DNA of 64,000 bases from Micromonospora saelicesensis (GTDB lineage: Bacteria > Actinomycetota > Actinomycetes > Mycobacteriales > Micromonosporaceae). Positions 1 through 7,859 of this stretch are shown one piece after another (the first letter of the stretch is position 1; every line of letters begins with the position of its first letter). The DNA lies in contig NZ_FMCR01000002.1 of assembly GCF_900091575.1 (NCBI RefSeq), positions 229,787 through 293,786 of the forward strand, given 5' to 3'. A program made the translations under genes and the position numbers. A model generated the notes under the pieces. It saw only the letters and a list, made by a program, of their open reading frames with translations. It was not told the origin of the DNA and made no database searches.

Positions 1-251
1 TCGACCGGGCCGTGTACGACCCGATCCGCACCGGCGTGGCCATGCTCGTGGAGGCGCACAGGTACCCGGCGTTCGCCTGGCGACGCGACTCCTGGGACAC
101 CGTGCGTCCGTACTGGATCGACAAGCTCACCGGGTCGCCGCGACTGCGCACCCAGATCGACGCCGGAGCCGACGTGGACGATGTCGTCGGCGCCTGGGCC
201 GAGGAGCTGGCCACCTTCAACCGGCGTCGCCGGCCCTACCTGCTCTACTGA
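1..251 (+). CDS. NamZ-type exo-beta-N-acetylmuramidase (DUF1343), C-terminal fragment
   Basis: The reading frame is open from the window edge (codons from base 3) to the stop at 249-251, so the gene starts outside the window. The roughly 80 visible residues match the C-terminal domain of the DUF1343/NamZ family: a YPAFAWR segment, then a conserved WIDKLTGSPRLR block, and the family's typical end in RRRPYLLY. NamZ enzymes release MurNAc from the non-reducing end of peptidoglycan fragments. The next gene, a secreted penicillin-binding-like serine hydrolase, begins 11 nt downstream, so the two probably form one cell-wall turnover operon. Catalytic residues are not visible in this fragment. The family call rests on the C-terminal motif only. 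Confidence 0.8.
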   Translation, partial: DRAVYDPIRTGVAMLVEAHRYPAFAWRRDSWDTVRPYWIDKLTGSPRLRTQIDAGADVDDVVGAWAEELATFNRRRRPYLLY

Positions 252-262
252 GGAGTGCGGTC

Positions 263-2062
263 ATGACCAGGTCGGCTCGTCGTCCGCTCGGCTCACTCGC
301 GCTCGGCCTCGCTCTGGTGATCCTGGGCACGGCACTGCCCACCACCGGGGCGGTCGCCGCGACACCCACGTCCGGCCCGCCGACCATCACCCCCGCCGAC
401 ATCCAGTTCCGCCACGACACGTTGCGGCGCGGCAGCGCCCGCCAGGTCGGACTGCTCCCCGACCAGGTGGATCGCCTGCCCGCCGACCTGGCGGCGTATC
501 TCCGGCCGACCCCGGACCACCCCGGCTACCCGACGTACGCGGGCGCGGTGGTCCTGGCCGCCAAGGACGGTGTGATCGTTCAGCACGCCGCCGTGGGCAG
601 TGCCGTGAAGTACGCCTCCGTCGGGCCACCACCCGGCCTGGTCGGTGTGGAACTCCCCGCCGACCAGCAGATCGCGACCCGTCCCGACACCATCTTCGAC
701 CTGGCGTCGGTGTCGAAACTGTTCACCACGATCGTCGCCATGCAGCAGGTGGAGCGGGGACGGGTGGAGCTGGACGCGCCGGTCGCCCGGTACGTGCCGG
801 AGTTCGCCGCCGGCGGCAAGGCGGCGGTCACCGTGCGGATGCTGCTCACCCACACATCGGGTCTGCCCGCGTTCACACCACTGTGGAGCAGGTACCCGAC
901 ACCGGCCGAGCGGTTCGCCGCCGCGCTCGCCACGCCGCTCACCACCGGGGCGACGCCCGGTGGCCAGTACGTCTACTCCGACCTGGGGCTGATCGCGCTG
1001 GGCGTCCTGCTGGAGCGGGTAACCGGTCGGCCACTGGCCGACCTGGTCCACGACGGCGTGAGCGGGCCGCTGGGCATGACCGACACCGGCTACAACCCCG
1101 GCCCGGAGCGGCGGTCACGGATCGCCGCGACCGAATACCAGCCGTACGCCGGACGCGGCATGGTGTGGGGTGAGGTGCACGACGAGAACGCGTGGTCGCT
1201 CGGCGGGGTGGCCGGGCACGCCGGGGTCTTCTCCACGGCCGCGGACCTGGCCGTGCTCTGCCAGTCACTGCTCAACGGCGGCGAATACCGCGGCCGGCGG
1301 ATCCTGCGCTCGGAAACGGTGCGCGCGATGCTGGTCAACCACAACGCGCCGCTCGAGTCGGCCTACCCGGAGAGCGACCGCGGGCTCGGCTTCGAGCTGA
1401 ACAAGCACTGGTACATGATGGGGCTCTCCTCTCCGGTGGCCTTCGGGCACACCGGCTTCACCGGCACGTCGATCGTCATCGACCCGCTCTCCCACTCGTT
1501 CGTCGTCATGCTCAGCAACCGGGTGCACCCGGACCGGGGCTGGGGCAGCAACAACGTCGCCCGACGGGCCGTCGCGCGTGACCTCGCGGAGGCGATGCCG
1601 GTACGGCCGCGCTCGGCCAGCGCCTGGCGGGCCAACCCACGCGACTCCGCGACGAGCACGCTCACGGCGCCGCTGCGTCGGCCAGGCCGTGGCGGGGCGG
1701 CGAGTTTCCTGCTCTGGTACGACACTGAGCCCCGCTTCGACAGCGCGCGATTCGAGGTTTCCACCGACGGTGGTCAGACCTGGACGCCGGCGACGATGCA
1801 GCTTCGCGACGCCGCCCGCCGGTGGAGCGCCGACGGCACGGTCACCGGCTACGGGGGTCGGGTGTGGTGGCAGGTCACGGTGGCGCTGCCCGATCAGGCC
1901 ACCCACCTGCGGTTCAGCAGCAGCACCGACGGCTCCGGCCAGGGGCGTGGCGTCTACGTCGACCGGGTCGTAGCGGCGGACCGGCACGGCATGCTCTTCT
2001 CCGGCGAGGGTGCCGACGCCTCCCGGTTCGTCGCCGACGGGTGGTCACCGGCGCGGAGCTGA
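263..2062 (+). CDS. secreted serine hydrolase, beta-lactamase/class C PBP family
   Basis: A 599-aa exported protein. Residues 1 to about 33 form a signal peptide (basic start, LALGLALVILG core, Ala-rich cleavage region). The serine-hydrolase fold follows, with the SxxK motif at Ser149-Lys152, a Tyr238-Ser-Asp motif replacing the usual YxN, and His396-Thr-Gly replacing KTG. All three are typical of class C-like esterases and peptidases. After about residue 470 comes an extra beta-rich domain with a STDGGQTW motif, resembling carbohydrate- or surface-binding modules. The ATG at 263 follows a GAGGAG ribosome site just after the stop of the muramidase fragment. Likely role: hydrolysis of peptidoglycan-derived peptides or amino sugars outside the membrane. 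The substrate is not deducible. Confidence 0.85.
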   Translation: MTRSARRPLGSLALGLALVILGTALPTTGAVAATPTSGPPTITPADIQFRHDTLRRGSARQVGLLPDQVDRLPADLAAYLRPTPDHPGYPTYAGAVVLAAKDGVIVQHAAVGSAVKYASVGPPPGLVGVELPADQQIATRPDTIFDLASVSKLFTTIVAMQQVERGRVELDAPVARYVPEFAAGGKAAVTVRMLLTHTSGLPAFTPLWSRYPTPAERFAAALATPLTTGATPGGQYVYSDLGLIALGVLLERVTGRPLADLVHDGVSGPLGMTDTGYNPGPERRSRIAATEYQPYAGRGMVWGEVHDENAWSLGGVAGHAGVFSTAADLAVLCQSLLNGGEYRGRRILRSETVRAMLVNHNAPLESAYPESDRGLGFELNKHWYMMGLSSPVAFGHTGFTGTSIVIDPLSHSFVVMLSNRVHPDRGWGSNNVARRAVARDLAEAMPVRPRSASAWRANPRDSATSTLTAPLRRPGRGGAASFLLWYDTEPRFDSARFEVSTDGGQTWTPATMQLRDAARRWSADGTVTGYGGRVWWQVTVALPDQATHLRFSSSTDGSGQGRGVYVDRVVAADRHGMLFSGEGADASRFVADGWSPARS

Positions 2063-2108
2063 GACGTTGCACGGGATGGTGCCGCCCGCGAACCAGGGGC
2101 GGCGCAAT

Positions 2109-2139
2109 TTGACCCTCGACCGGGTTGAGGCCCGACCAT
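2109..2139 (+). promoter_or_regulatory. MerR-type promoter with 19-bp spacer and central dyad
   Basis: A -35-like TTGACC at 2109-2114 and a -10-like GACCAT at 2134-2139 are separated by 19 bp, longer than the usual 17. A near-perfect 17-nt dyad, CCTCGACCGGGTTGAGG (2114-2130), sits between them. This arrangement is the hallmark of MerR-family operators, where the regulator untwists an overlong spacer. The start codon of the next gene is at 2147, 8 nt after the -10, so the transcript would begin at or next to its ATG. No MerR gene lies in the window, so the regulator is unknown. Confidence 0.6.
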
Positions 2140-2146
2140 CGGTGAC

Positions 2147-2623
2147 ATGACCGACCAGGCGACCGCCGATCCGACCATGACCCGCATCATCGAGGCTGTC
2201 CAGCTCGGCCAGAGCGGCGCATCTGCCCGGGCCCGGGAACTGCTCACCGCGTTGTGGGACGAGCTCGGCCCCACCGGTGACGCCCTGCACCGCTGCACCC
2301 TGGCGCACTATCTCGCCGACCTGCAGGACACCACCGAGGCGGAACTGGCCTGGGATGAACGAGCCTTGGCCGCCGTGTCCGAGCTGACCGACGAACGCGC
2401 CCAGGAATACCTGCCCTCACTCCAGGTCCAGGCGTTCCTGCCGTCGCTGTACCTCAACCTGGCCGACTGCCACCGACGCCTGGGCAACGTCGGCCCGGCC
2501 CGCGAGTACCTCGCCCGAGCCCGCGAACACCTGGTGCGGCTACCCGACGACCCGTACGGCGAGAGCATCCGCGACGCGGTCCGGGACTTCGTCGCGGACG
2601 ATCCGACCGACCGACGGCGGTAG
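2147..2623 (+). CDS. tetratricopeptide-repeat protein
   Basis: A 158-aa cytoplasmic all-alpha protein. The helices read as two to three TPR-like units: residues 12-45 (ARELLTALWDEL), 46-75 (LHRCTLAHYLADLQD) and 100-135 (YLNLADCHRRLGNVGPAREYLARA, the clearest TPR consensus). No catalytic motif is visible. It has no Shine-Dalgarno sequence. The start ATG lies 8 nt after a MerR-type -10, suggesting a leaderless mRNA. TPR proteins mediate protein-protein contacts, and the partner is unknown. It is a stand-alone gene, convergent with the AraC regulator downstream. Confidence 0.8.
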   Translation: MTDQATADPTMTRIIEAVQLGQSGASARARELLTALWDELGPTGDALHRCTLAHYLADLQDTTEAELAWDERALAAVSELTDERAQEYLPSLQVQAFLPSLYLNLADCHRRLGNVGPAREYLARAREHLVRLPDDPYGESIRDAVRDFVADDPTDRRR

Positions 2624-2639
2624 CGGCCGGTCGGGCGGG

Positions 2640-3623
2640 TCACCGATCCTGGCGAGCGACGCCGGTGCGGTATTCCTGCGGCGAACGTCCGTAGTGGGCA
2701 CGGAAGAGGCGGCTGAAGTGGGCCCGGTCCGGAAAACCCCAGCGGGCGGCTATGACATGGACCGGCTGCCGCAGCAGCGGGTTGCCGAGATCACGCCGGC
2801 ACTGCTCCAGACGCTTGGCGCGGATGAGTTCGGCGACCGTCGTCGCCTCCGCCTCGAACAGGCGGTGCAGCGACCGCAGCGAGATGTGGTGGGCGGCGGC
2901 GACGCTACCCGGGCTGAGCTCGTTGCTGTCGAGGTGGCGGTCGATGAAGTCGACGACGCGGGCCCGCAGCGCGGTGTGCCGGGCCTCCGGTGACAGGGTG
3001 TCCTCGATGTCGAGGTACTGAGCGAGCGTGGCGGTGAGCAGGTCCACCGCCACCCCACCCAGCATCTCGGCCTGGGCCGGCTCGAACTGCTCCGGGTGCG
3101 CCGCGATGCTGCGCAGGTGGTGGACCAGCAGGCCGCCCACGCCGAGGTGTGACGGTATCGGCGTGGCCAGCAGGCGGCGCAGCCGATCCGGTGCCAGGGG
3201 CAGCGCCGCGTGCGGTACCTGCACGGTGATCGTGGTGGCGAGACCGGCGCCGTCCGCGCGGTGCCGGGCGACGTGCCGCCGCGCGGGGTCCAGGAGCGTG
3301 AAGTGCTTGCCGGGTTCCAGCGTGGACTCGGTGCGGTCCTGGATCAGGGTGCTGTGACCGGTCAGTGGCAGCGTGAGCTGGTACACGTCCCCTTCGGCGC
3401 TGCGAACCAGTTTGGTAGGGCGGATCGCGTCCAGGGACGGGTACCGCAGCGAGGTCATCCGAATGCGACCGAGATCGATGGCCTGGACGTAGGCGACGAA
3501 GTTGTCCAGCTGGCCGCTGCTGATGTGCGCCGGCGCCGTCTCCTGAGCGACCAGGGCATACCAGAACGCGAACCGGTCCGCCGGGGGCAGGACCGTCGTG
3601 TCCACCACCAGGTTGGGCAACAC
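2640..3623 (-). CDS. AraC-family transcriptional regulator with AraC-binding-like N-terminal domain
   Basis: A 327-aa protein. The N-terminal 200 residues resemble the AraC_binding_2 ligand domain (DRFAFWYALVAQE, then LTLPLTGHSTLIQ). The C-terminal 110 residues form the double helix-turn-helix, ending in the signature RWGFPDRAHFSRLFRAHYGRSPQEYR. I chose the GTG at 3623 because GGGGGAGG lies 8 nt upstream and the length fits the family. The frame stays open upstream and an ATG at 3698 is possible. It diverges from the DinB-like gene at 3726 across a short region containing palindromes. It may regulate that gene, itself or both. The ligand is unknown. Confidence 0.85.
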   Translation of the reverse strand: MLPNLVVDTTVLPPADRFAFWYALVAQETAPAHISSGQLDNFVAYVQAIDLGRIRMTSLRYPSLDAIRPTKLVRSAEGDVYQLTLPLTGHSTLIQDRTESTLEPGKHFTLLDPARRHVARHRADGAGLATTITVQVPHAALPLAPDRLRRLLATPIPSHLGVGGLLVHHLRSIAAHPEQFEPAQAEMLGGVAVDLLTATLAQYLDIEDTLSPEARHTALRARVVDFIDRHLDSNELSPGSVAAAHHISLRSLHRLFEAEATTVAELIRAKRLEQCRRDLGNPLLRQPVHVIAARWGFPDRAHFSRLFRAHYGRSPQEYRTGVARQDR

Positions 3624-3685
3624 CCTGCTCGCCTCCCCCACATGCGAGGATGAATTCTTGCATGCCTCGACTGTCTTTACCCACG

Positions 3686-3698
3686 ATGGGAATCCCAT
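3686..3698. promoter_or_regulatory. palindrome in the AraC/DinB divergent promoter region
   Basis: The region 3624-3725 separates two divergent genes. It contains a perfect palindrome, ATGGGA-A-TCCCAT, at 3686-3698, and a looser CGAGG-N15-CCTCG pair at 3645-3669. Both are suitable operator candidates for the adjacent AraC regulator, but no binding site is known. Confidence 0.35.
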
Positions 3699-3725
3699 GC
3701 CCGGTGCTACCCGGCGGGTTGGCGA

Positions 3726-4301
3726 ATGTCGGCCGTGACCGGCGCCGACCTGCGGGAGGCGGCCGACGAGATGACCCGGGTGCTGCTGCCACACCGGGAT
3801 CGCGACTGGTCGGTGCCGGCCGGCTCGCTGAGCTGGAGCTGCTGGACCACCGCGGCGCACGTCGCGCACGACCTCCTGGCGTACGCGGGCCAGGTCACCG
3901 GCCGCCCGGATGACGGCTATCTGCCGTACGACCTGCGGGTCTCCCCCGACGCGAGCCCGGCGCAGGTGCTCACCGTGGTGCGGGCCTGCGCCGGGCTGCT
4001 CGCCGCCGCCGTCGACGCCGCCCCGCCGGACACGCGGGCCTGGCACTGGGGCCCGTGCGATCCGGCCGGCTTCGCCGCCATGGGCGTGGCCGAGACCCTG
4101 CTGCACACCCGCGACATCACCCTCGGTCTCGGTGTGCCGTGGCAGCCGTCGCAGCGGCTGAGCGCGCTGGTGCTGCGCCGACTCTTCCCGGACGCCCCGC
4201 CCGGGGCGGCGCCCGAGGTGCTGCTCTGGATGACCGGCCGTGGTGAGCTGCCCGGCCGGGCGAGGCGCACCTCCTGGAGCTGGCGGGCCGCAGTCGACTG
4301 A
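3726..4301 (+). CDS. DinB / mycothiol-dependent maleylpyruvate isomerase N-terminal-like protein
   Basis: A 191-aa protein of the DinB four-helix metal-binding superfamily, MDMPI-N subgroup. The first conserved His is in WTTAAHVAHDLL (about residues 43-54). The later motif ETLLHTRDITLGLG (about residues 123-136) carries further ligands. Proteins of this group in actinobacteria are thought to be thiol (mycothiol) dependent isomerases or transferases, but the substrate cannot be read from sequence. It lacks the C-terminal MDMPI domain, so it is the short form. It diverges from the AraC regulator, its probable controller. Confidence 0.7.
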   Translation: MSAVTGADLREAADEMTRVLLPHRDRDWSVPAGSLSWSCWTTAAHVAHDLLAYAGQVTGRPDDGYLPYDLRVSPDASPAQVLTVVRACAGLLAAAVDAAPPDTRAWHWGPCDPAGFAAMGVAETLLHTRDITLGLGVPWQPSQRLSALVLRRLFPDAPPGAAPEVLLWMTGRGELPGRARRTSWSWRAAVD

Positions 4302-4365
4302 CTCGCGCCAGCATTGAGGGGTGGGTGGCCGCCTGCCGGGCGACCACCCGGTTGGAGCCTCAGGG

Positions 4366-4404
4366 TCAGGTCCAGCTGATGCCACGGTTGCGAACGCTGC
4401 GCAT
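4366..4404 (-). CDS. putative 12-residue peptide ORF with strong ribosome site
   Basis: The minus strand has ATG at 4404 and TGA at 4368-4366, encoding MRSVRNRGISWT. It is preceded by the purine-rich GGGGAGAGGAGAAGGGC, one of the best Shine-Dalgarno sequences in the window, at correct spacing. It lies 49 nt downstream of the MFS transporter gene on the same strand, in a 152-nt gap with no other gene. It could be a short leader or signalling peptide, a peptide-product precursor, or a chance ORF. No peptide-modifying enzyme is adjacent. I do not recognise a family. Confidence 0.35.
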   Translation of the reverse strand: MRSVRNRGISWT

Positions 4405-4453
4405 GCCCTTCTCCTCTCCCCTTGGTGACGGCCCCCGTGCCCGCCAGGTGACC

Positions 4454-5743
4454 TCAGCGTCGGCCACGGCCTGCTTCGGCGGTAGGGATGTCGGCGTTCG
4501 GAGTCGTTCGGGCTTGTTCGACCGGAGACTCGGACGTCGAGGGTCTGGAGTCGGGTCGCCGTGGCCACAGCGGCACGACGGCGAGAACCGCCACCGCGCC
4601 CGACAATCCGCTGAACCCGATCACCGTGGTGGCCGGCCACCGGTCGGCGCCCAGACCGGCGAGGACCATCGCCGTCCCCTGTAGCCCACTGAGACCGGTG
4701 ATGGCCACCCCGAACGCGCGTCCCCGGTACTGCGTCGGCACCGCCCGGCCGAACAACGCGTTCAGGGGGATGGCGAAGGCGCTCGCGGCGCCGGCCAGCA
4801 CCAACAGCAGGAGCATCAACCACAGCGGAGGGACGAGCCAAGCCACCGTCAGCACCCCGGCCGACATCGCGGCCAGCGGCAGGATGAGCCGTGGCCGGGC
4901 CGCCGGTGGACAGAACCGGGTGAGCGCGACCCCGCCGAGTGCCATCCCCAACGGCGCCGCCGCCAGCAACAGCCCGACGGTGCCGGCGCCGCCGCCGTAC
5001 TGTCGGGCCAGCGGTGCCATCAACCCCTCGGCCGCGTAGGTGAAGGCGCTGGCCGTCCACAGGACGAGCACGTAGGACCGCAGCCGGGAATCGGCGAAGA
5101 TCACCCGCAGCCCGACCGCCCGGCCCTGGCCGGTCGGACTCGACGGCGGTCGAGGCGCGGGGCGGGAACGCACGCCGATCCCGATCAGAAGAGCCGAGAC
5201 CAGGAAGGTGCCGGCGTCCACCAGCAGGGCGCCGCGCAGCGACAGCAACGCCACGAGACTCCCCCCGACGGCGAAGCCGACCACCTGCACGACCTGGGCG
5301 CAGATGTTGTCCACGCCGTTGGCCACCGCGTAGCGGTCGCCGTCGAGCACCTCCGGCATCAACGCCGCCCGCGCCGCCACGAACGGTGGCCGCATCAGGT
5401 TGACCACGAAGAGGAGCAGCACCAGGGCCGGCGCGGGGAGGGCCGGCAGCGCCGCCAGCGGGATGAGCGCCGCGCGACCAAGATCGCATGCGATCATCAC
5501 GCTTCGTCGGGGGAACCGGTCGGCCAGACCGGACAGCAGCGGTCCGCCGGTGAGCCAGGCCAGGTAGGAACTGGCGTAGGCGGCCGCCGCCAGCGCGGCC
5601 GAGCCGGTTTCGCTGAAGACGAGGTACGCCACGGTCACGGCCGTGAGCTGGTCGCCGGCCAGGGACAGCAGGTACGCACCGAACAGGTGACGGTACTCGC
5701 GCACCGCGAACACCTCGGCGTACGTCGCGGCGCGCTCGGTCAC
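4454..5743 (-). CDS. MFS transporter
   Basis: A 429-aa integral membrane protein with about 12 hydrophobic segments and the MFS loop motif LADRFPRRSVMIACD between helices 2 and 3. It resembles the MFS_3 (enterobactin exporter-like) efflux group. The GTG start at 5743 is preceded by GGGAGGGAC. The frame remains open well upstream, but the extension is Arg/Pro-rich and not membrane-like, so it was trimmed. A tiny ORF follows at 4366-4404. Helically phased GTTCGG repeats lie 88-124 nt upstream of the start. Substrate unknown; probably drug or siderophore efflux. Confidence 0.8.
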   Translation of the reverse strand: MTERAATYAEVFAVREYRHLFGAYLLSLAGDQLTAVTVAYLVFSETGSAALAAAAYASSYLAWLTGGPLLSGLADRFPRRSVMIACDLGRAALIPLAALPALPAPALVLLLFVVNLMRPPFVAARAALMPEVLDGDRYAVANGVDNICAQVVQVVGFAVGGSLVALLSLRGALLVDAGTFLVSALLIGIGVRSRPAPRPPSSPTGQGRAVGLRVIFADSRLRSYVLVLWTASAFTYAAEGLMAPLARQYGGGAGTVGLLLAAAPLGMALGGVALTRFCPPAARPRLILPLAAMSAGVLTVAWLVPPLWLMLLLLVLAGAASAFAIPLNALFGRAVPTQYRGRAFGVAITGLSGLQGTAMVLAGLGADRWPATTVIGFSGLSGAVAVLAVVPLWPRRPDSRPSTSESPVEQARTTPNADIPTAEAGRGRR

Positions 5744-5830
5744 TTCGCCCCGTCCCTCCCGCGCCGGCGGTCGTCTGGGCGCTCGGCCCAGACCGTATCC
5801 GCGTTCGCGCCGTCCAGGCCGGGAGCAGGC

Positions 5831-5867
5831 GTTCGGACCTGTTCGGATCCGTTCGCGACAGGTTCGG
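5831..5867. promoter_or_regulatory. four GTTCGG repeats at about one helical turn, upstream of the MFS gene
   Basis: GTTCGG or GTTCGC occurs at 5831, 5841, 5851 and 5862, spacings of 10, 10 and 11 bp, which place all copies on the same face of the helix. An embedded pair CCTGT...ACAGG adds dyad character. The site sits between the GNAT gene and the MFS transporter start (5743), so it belongs to the MFS promoter region. Phased direct repeats are typical of SARP/OmpR-type or multimeric regulators. The regulator is unknown. Confidence 0.4.
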
Positions 5868-5904
5868 GCGGTCGGCGCGGGGAGGTGTCGAGCGTGCCGC
5901 CCGG

Positions 5905-6447
5905 CTAGCCGGCGTGCAGGGAGTGCCGGTGGCCGTCGAGCGGGAAGGGCGGCCGGGCCGGCAGCACCTCCTGGAACACGAAGCCGCACTTCTGCGCCAC
6001 CCGGCAGGACGCGACGTTGTCCACCTGGTGCAGCAGGTCGAGACGCGCCACCTCGGGGAACCGGTCGAACGCCCAGTGGCTCAGCGCCGTGACCGCGCGC
6101 GGGGCGACGCCGCGGCCGCGTGCCCACGACGCCGTCCAGTAGCCGACCTCCGGGGCCGGGCGCTCCGGCGTGATCCCCTTGAGCACCACGTTGCCCACCA
6201 ACCGAGCGCCGCCGGCCTGTTCTTCGACGACGGCGAAGGTGTACCGCCGGCCGTCGGTCCAGTCGCGCAGCGCGCCGTCCAGCCACCGTCGCGCCTCCGC
6301 GGCGGTGGTCACCGGAGCTCTCGTCCAGCGGCGCAGGACCGGATCCCGGTACGCCCGCACCAGCTCATCCAGGTCGTCGGCGCACCACTGACGCAGCGTG
6401 ACTCCCGGCGTCGAGGGCGTGTCGGGTGACCGCGATTCGATCAGCAT
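5905..6447 (-). CDS. GNAT family N-acetyltransferase
   Basis: A 180-aa protein of the RimJ/RimL-like GNAT group. The fold is seen from VTLRQWCADDLDELVRAY, through the acetyl-CoA loop region GYWTASWARGRGVAPRAVTALSHWAF (R/Q-x-x-G-x-A variant, about residues 106-131), to the C-terminal VDNVASCRVAQKCGFVFQE typical of this group. It would transfer an acetyl group to an amine; the target is unknown. The ATG at 6447 was chosen at the conserved N-terminus. The next gene upstream, DUF1992, is on the same strand 32 nt away and may be cotranscribed. Confidence 0.85.
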   Translation of the reverse strand: MLIESRSPDTPSTPGVTLRQWCADDLDELVRAYRDPVLRRWTRAPVTTAAEARRWLDGALRDWTDGRRYTFAVVEEQAGGARLVGNVVLKGITPERPAPEVGYWTASWARGRGVAPRAVTALSHWAFDRFPEVARLDLLHQVDNVASCRVAQKCGFVFQEVLPARPPFPLDGHRHSLHAG

Positions 6448-6479
6448 CGGCACAGTCTGCCGTGGCCGTGGCCCGCCGG

Positions 6480-6968
6480 TCAGCCCCGTCGGCGCCACCG
6501 CCGCCACCAGCTGCGGCGGGGCCGGCGCGCTGGCGGCGGAACGGCCGCCGCTTCGGTGACGGTCGTCGTGACCTCGGGCCGGGCCCGCTCGGCGCGCCAC
6601 CGGCGGACCACGTCCTCGGTGTTCACCGGGCGCACCGCGACCCGGGGGCCGTCGTCGGGGAAGCGCAGCCACGCCACGATCTGCGTGTTCAACTGCCCCA
6701 CGAAGTCGCGGACGGACTGTTCGGTGGGCAGGTCACGGACCTCGTCGGGGACCTGCTCGATGCGTCGGCGCAGTTGCAGCGACGTGGGCAGGAGCAGGTC
6801 ACTGGGGAGCGCCTCGCGCTCCAGGAAGCTCTTGATCCACCACGCCTCGTCGTACGGCGCCCCCCGACCGGGGATCGGCTTGCCCATGCCGGGCAGGTTG
6901 TCGAACTCGCCGCGCTGAACGGCATCCTGGATCTTCGCCTCCACTGACGCTTCCCACGCCTCGGTCAC
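6480..6968 (-). CDS. DUF1992 (DnaJ-associated) family protein
   Basis: A 162-aa protein. The first 70 residues match DUF1992, found fused to or beside DnaJ-like proteins: WEASVEAKIQDAVQRGEFDN, then LPGMGKPIP and the AWWIKSFLERE helix. The tail is basic and proline-rich, ending in SWWRRWRRRG, and may contact nucleic acid or membrane. The GTG at 6968 has GGAGG 9 nt upstream. Function of the family is unknown. It diverges from the LysE transporter across about 230 nt. Confidence 0.8.
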   Translation of the reverse strand: MTEAWEASVEAKIQDAVQRGEFDNLPGMGKPIPGRGAPYDEAWWIKSFLEREALPSDLLLPTSLQLRRRIEQVPDEVRDLPTEQSVRDFVGQLNTQIVAWLRFPDDGPRVAVRPVNTEDVVRRWRAERARPEVTTTVTEAAAVPPPARRPRRSWWRRWRRRG

Positions 6969-7140
6969 CGTGCGGCACCTCCCTGGCCACCGTAACGCGC
7001 CGCCTCCGGCCGGCGACACGCACTTGCCAGGGGTCAGCACGCTCGCGACGGTGCGCATTCCCGCCAACGGTGCCGCCGTCGCACCGAACGCGAGTGGATC
7101 ACCCCGGATCGCAGGCCACGGCCTGCCAGGTGGCCCTGGG

Positions 7141-7158
7141 TCGGGATGTTCATCCCGA
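7141..7158. promoter_or_regulatory. 18-bp perfect palindrome upstream of the LysE-type exporter
   Basis: TCGGGATG-TT-CATCCCGA is an 8-bp perfect inverted repeat centred about 53 nt before the exporter start. It is a credible operator in the 234-nt divergent region 6969-7202. I see no other strong signal there, and no regulator gene is adjacent. Confidence 0.4.
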
Positions 7159-7202
7159 TTACGGTCGGTGTGGGATCCATCGGACGGGGGGGAAACGTCG
7201 TG

Positions 7203-7850
7203 GTGAGTACGGGTGCACTGCTGGGCATCGCGCTGGTGGCATTGGGGCTGGTGCTCACGCCCGGCCCGAACATGGTCTACCTGGTGTCCCGCTCGGTGGC
7301 GCAGGGCCGCCGGGCCGGGCTGGTCTCACTGCTCGGGGTGGCCGCAGGCTTCGGCGTCTACCTGGCGGCGGCGGTCGCCGGCCTGGCCACCGTCTTCGTC
7401 CTGGTGCCGACGCTGTACGCGGTGGTGAAGCTGGCCGGCGCCGGCTACCTGCTCTGGCTGGCCTGGCGCACGCTGCGTCCGGGTGGGCACTCGCCGTTCA
7501 GGCCCGCGCCGCTGCCGCCGGACCCGCCCCGGCGGCTGTTCACCATGGGCCTGGTCACCAACCTGCTGAACCCGAAGATCGCGATCCTCTACGTGTCGCT
7601 GCTACCGCAGTTCATCGACCCGACGCGGGGGCACCTGGCCACGCAGAGCCTGCTGCTCGGTCTGACCCAGATCGTCGTGGCGCTGAGCGTGAACGCGCTG
7701 ATCGTGCTCAGCGCCGGCTCGCTGGCCGGGTTCTTCGCCCGCCGACCGGTGTGGTTGCGGGTGCAGCGCTGGGTGACCGGCACCGCGCTCGCGGCGCTGG
7801 CCGTGCGCATCGCCGCCGACCGCTCGCGCGCGGCCGTCGCCACGCCCTGA
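7203..7850 (+). CDS. LysE/RhtB family amino-acid exporter
   Basis: A 215-aa inner-membrane protein with about six hydrophobic segments. The N-terminal signature LTPGPNMVYLVSRSVAQGRRAG and the mid motif TNLLNPKIAILYVSLLPQF identify the LysE/RhtB family, which exports amino acids or homoserine-lactone-like compounds. Two GTG codons (7200 and 7203) follow a G-rich ribosome site; I took the second. Transcribed alone, convergent with the SDR gene. The substrate cannot be told. The lysine catabolic locus in the window is about 10 kb away and need not be related. Confidence 0.85.
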   Translation: MSTGALLGIALVALGLVLTPGPNMVYLVSRSVAQGRRAGLVSLLGVAAGFGVYLAAAVAGLATVFVLVPTLYAVVKLAGAGYLLWLAWRTLRPGGHSPFRPAPLPPDPPRRLFTMGLVTNLLNPKIAILYVSLLPQFIDPTRGHLATQSLLLGLTQIVVALSVNALIVLSAGSLAGFFARRPVWLRVQRWVTGTALAALAVRIAADRSRAAVATP

Positions 7851-7859
7851 CCCGGGCGG

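Noticed and set aside
2640..5489. A 949-codon open frame on the minus strand
   Set aside because: Only the C-terminal 327 codons have protein character (AraC regulator). The rest is antisense to the DinB gene and out of frame in the MFS gene, and is open only because of high GC.
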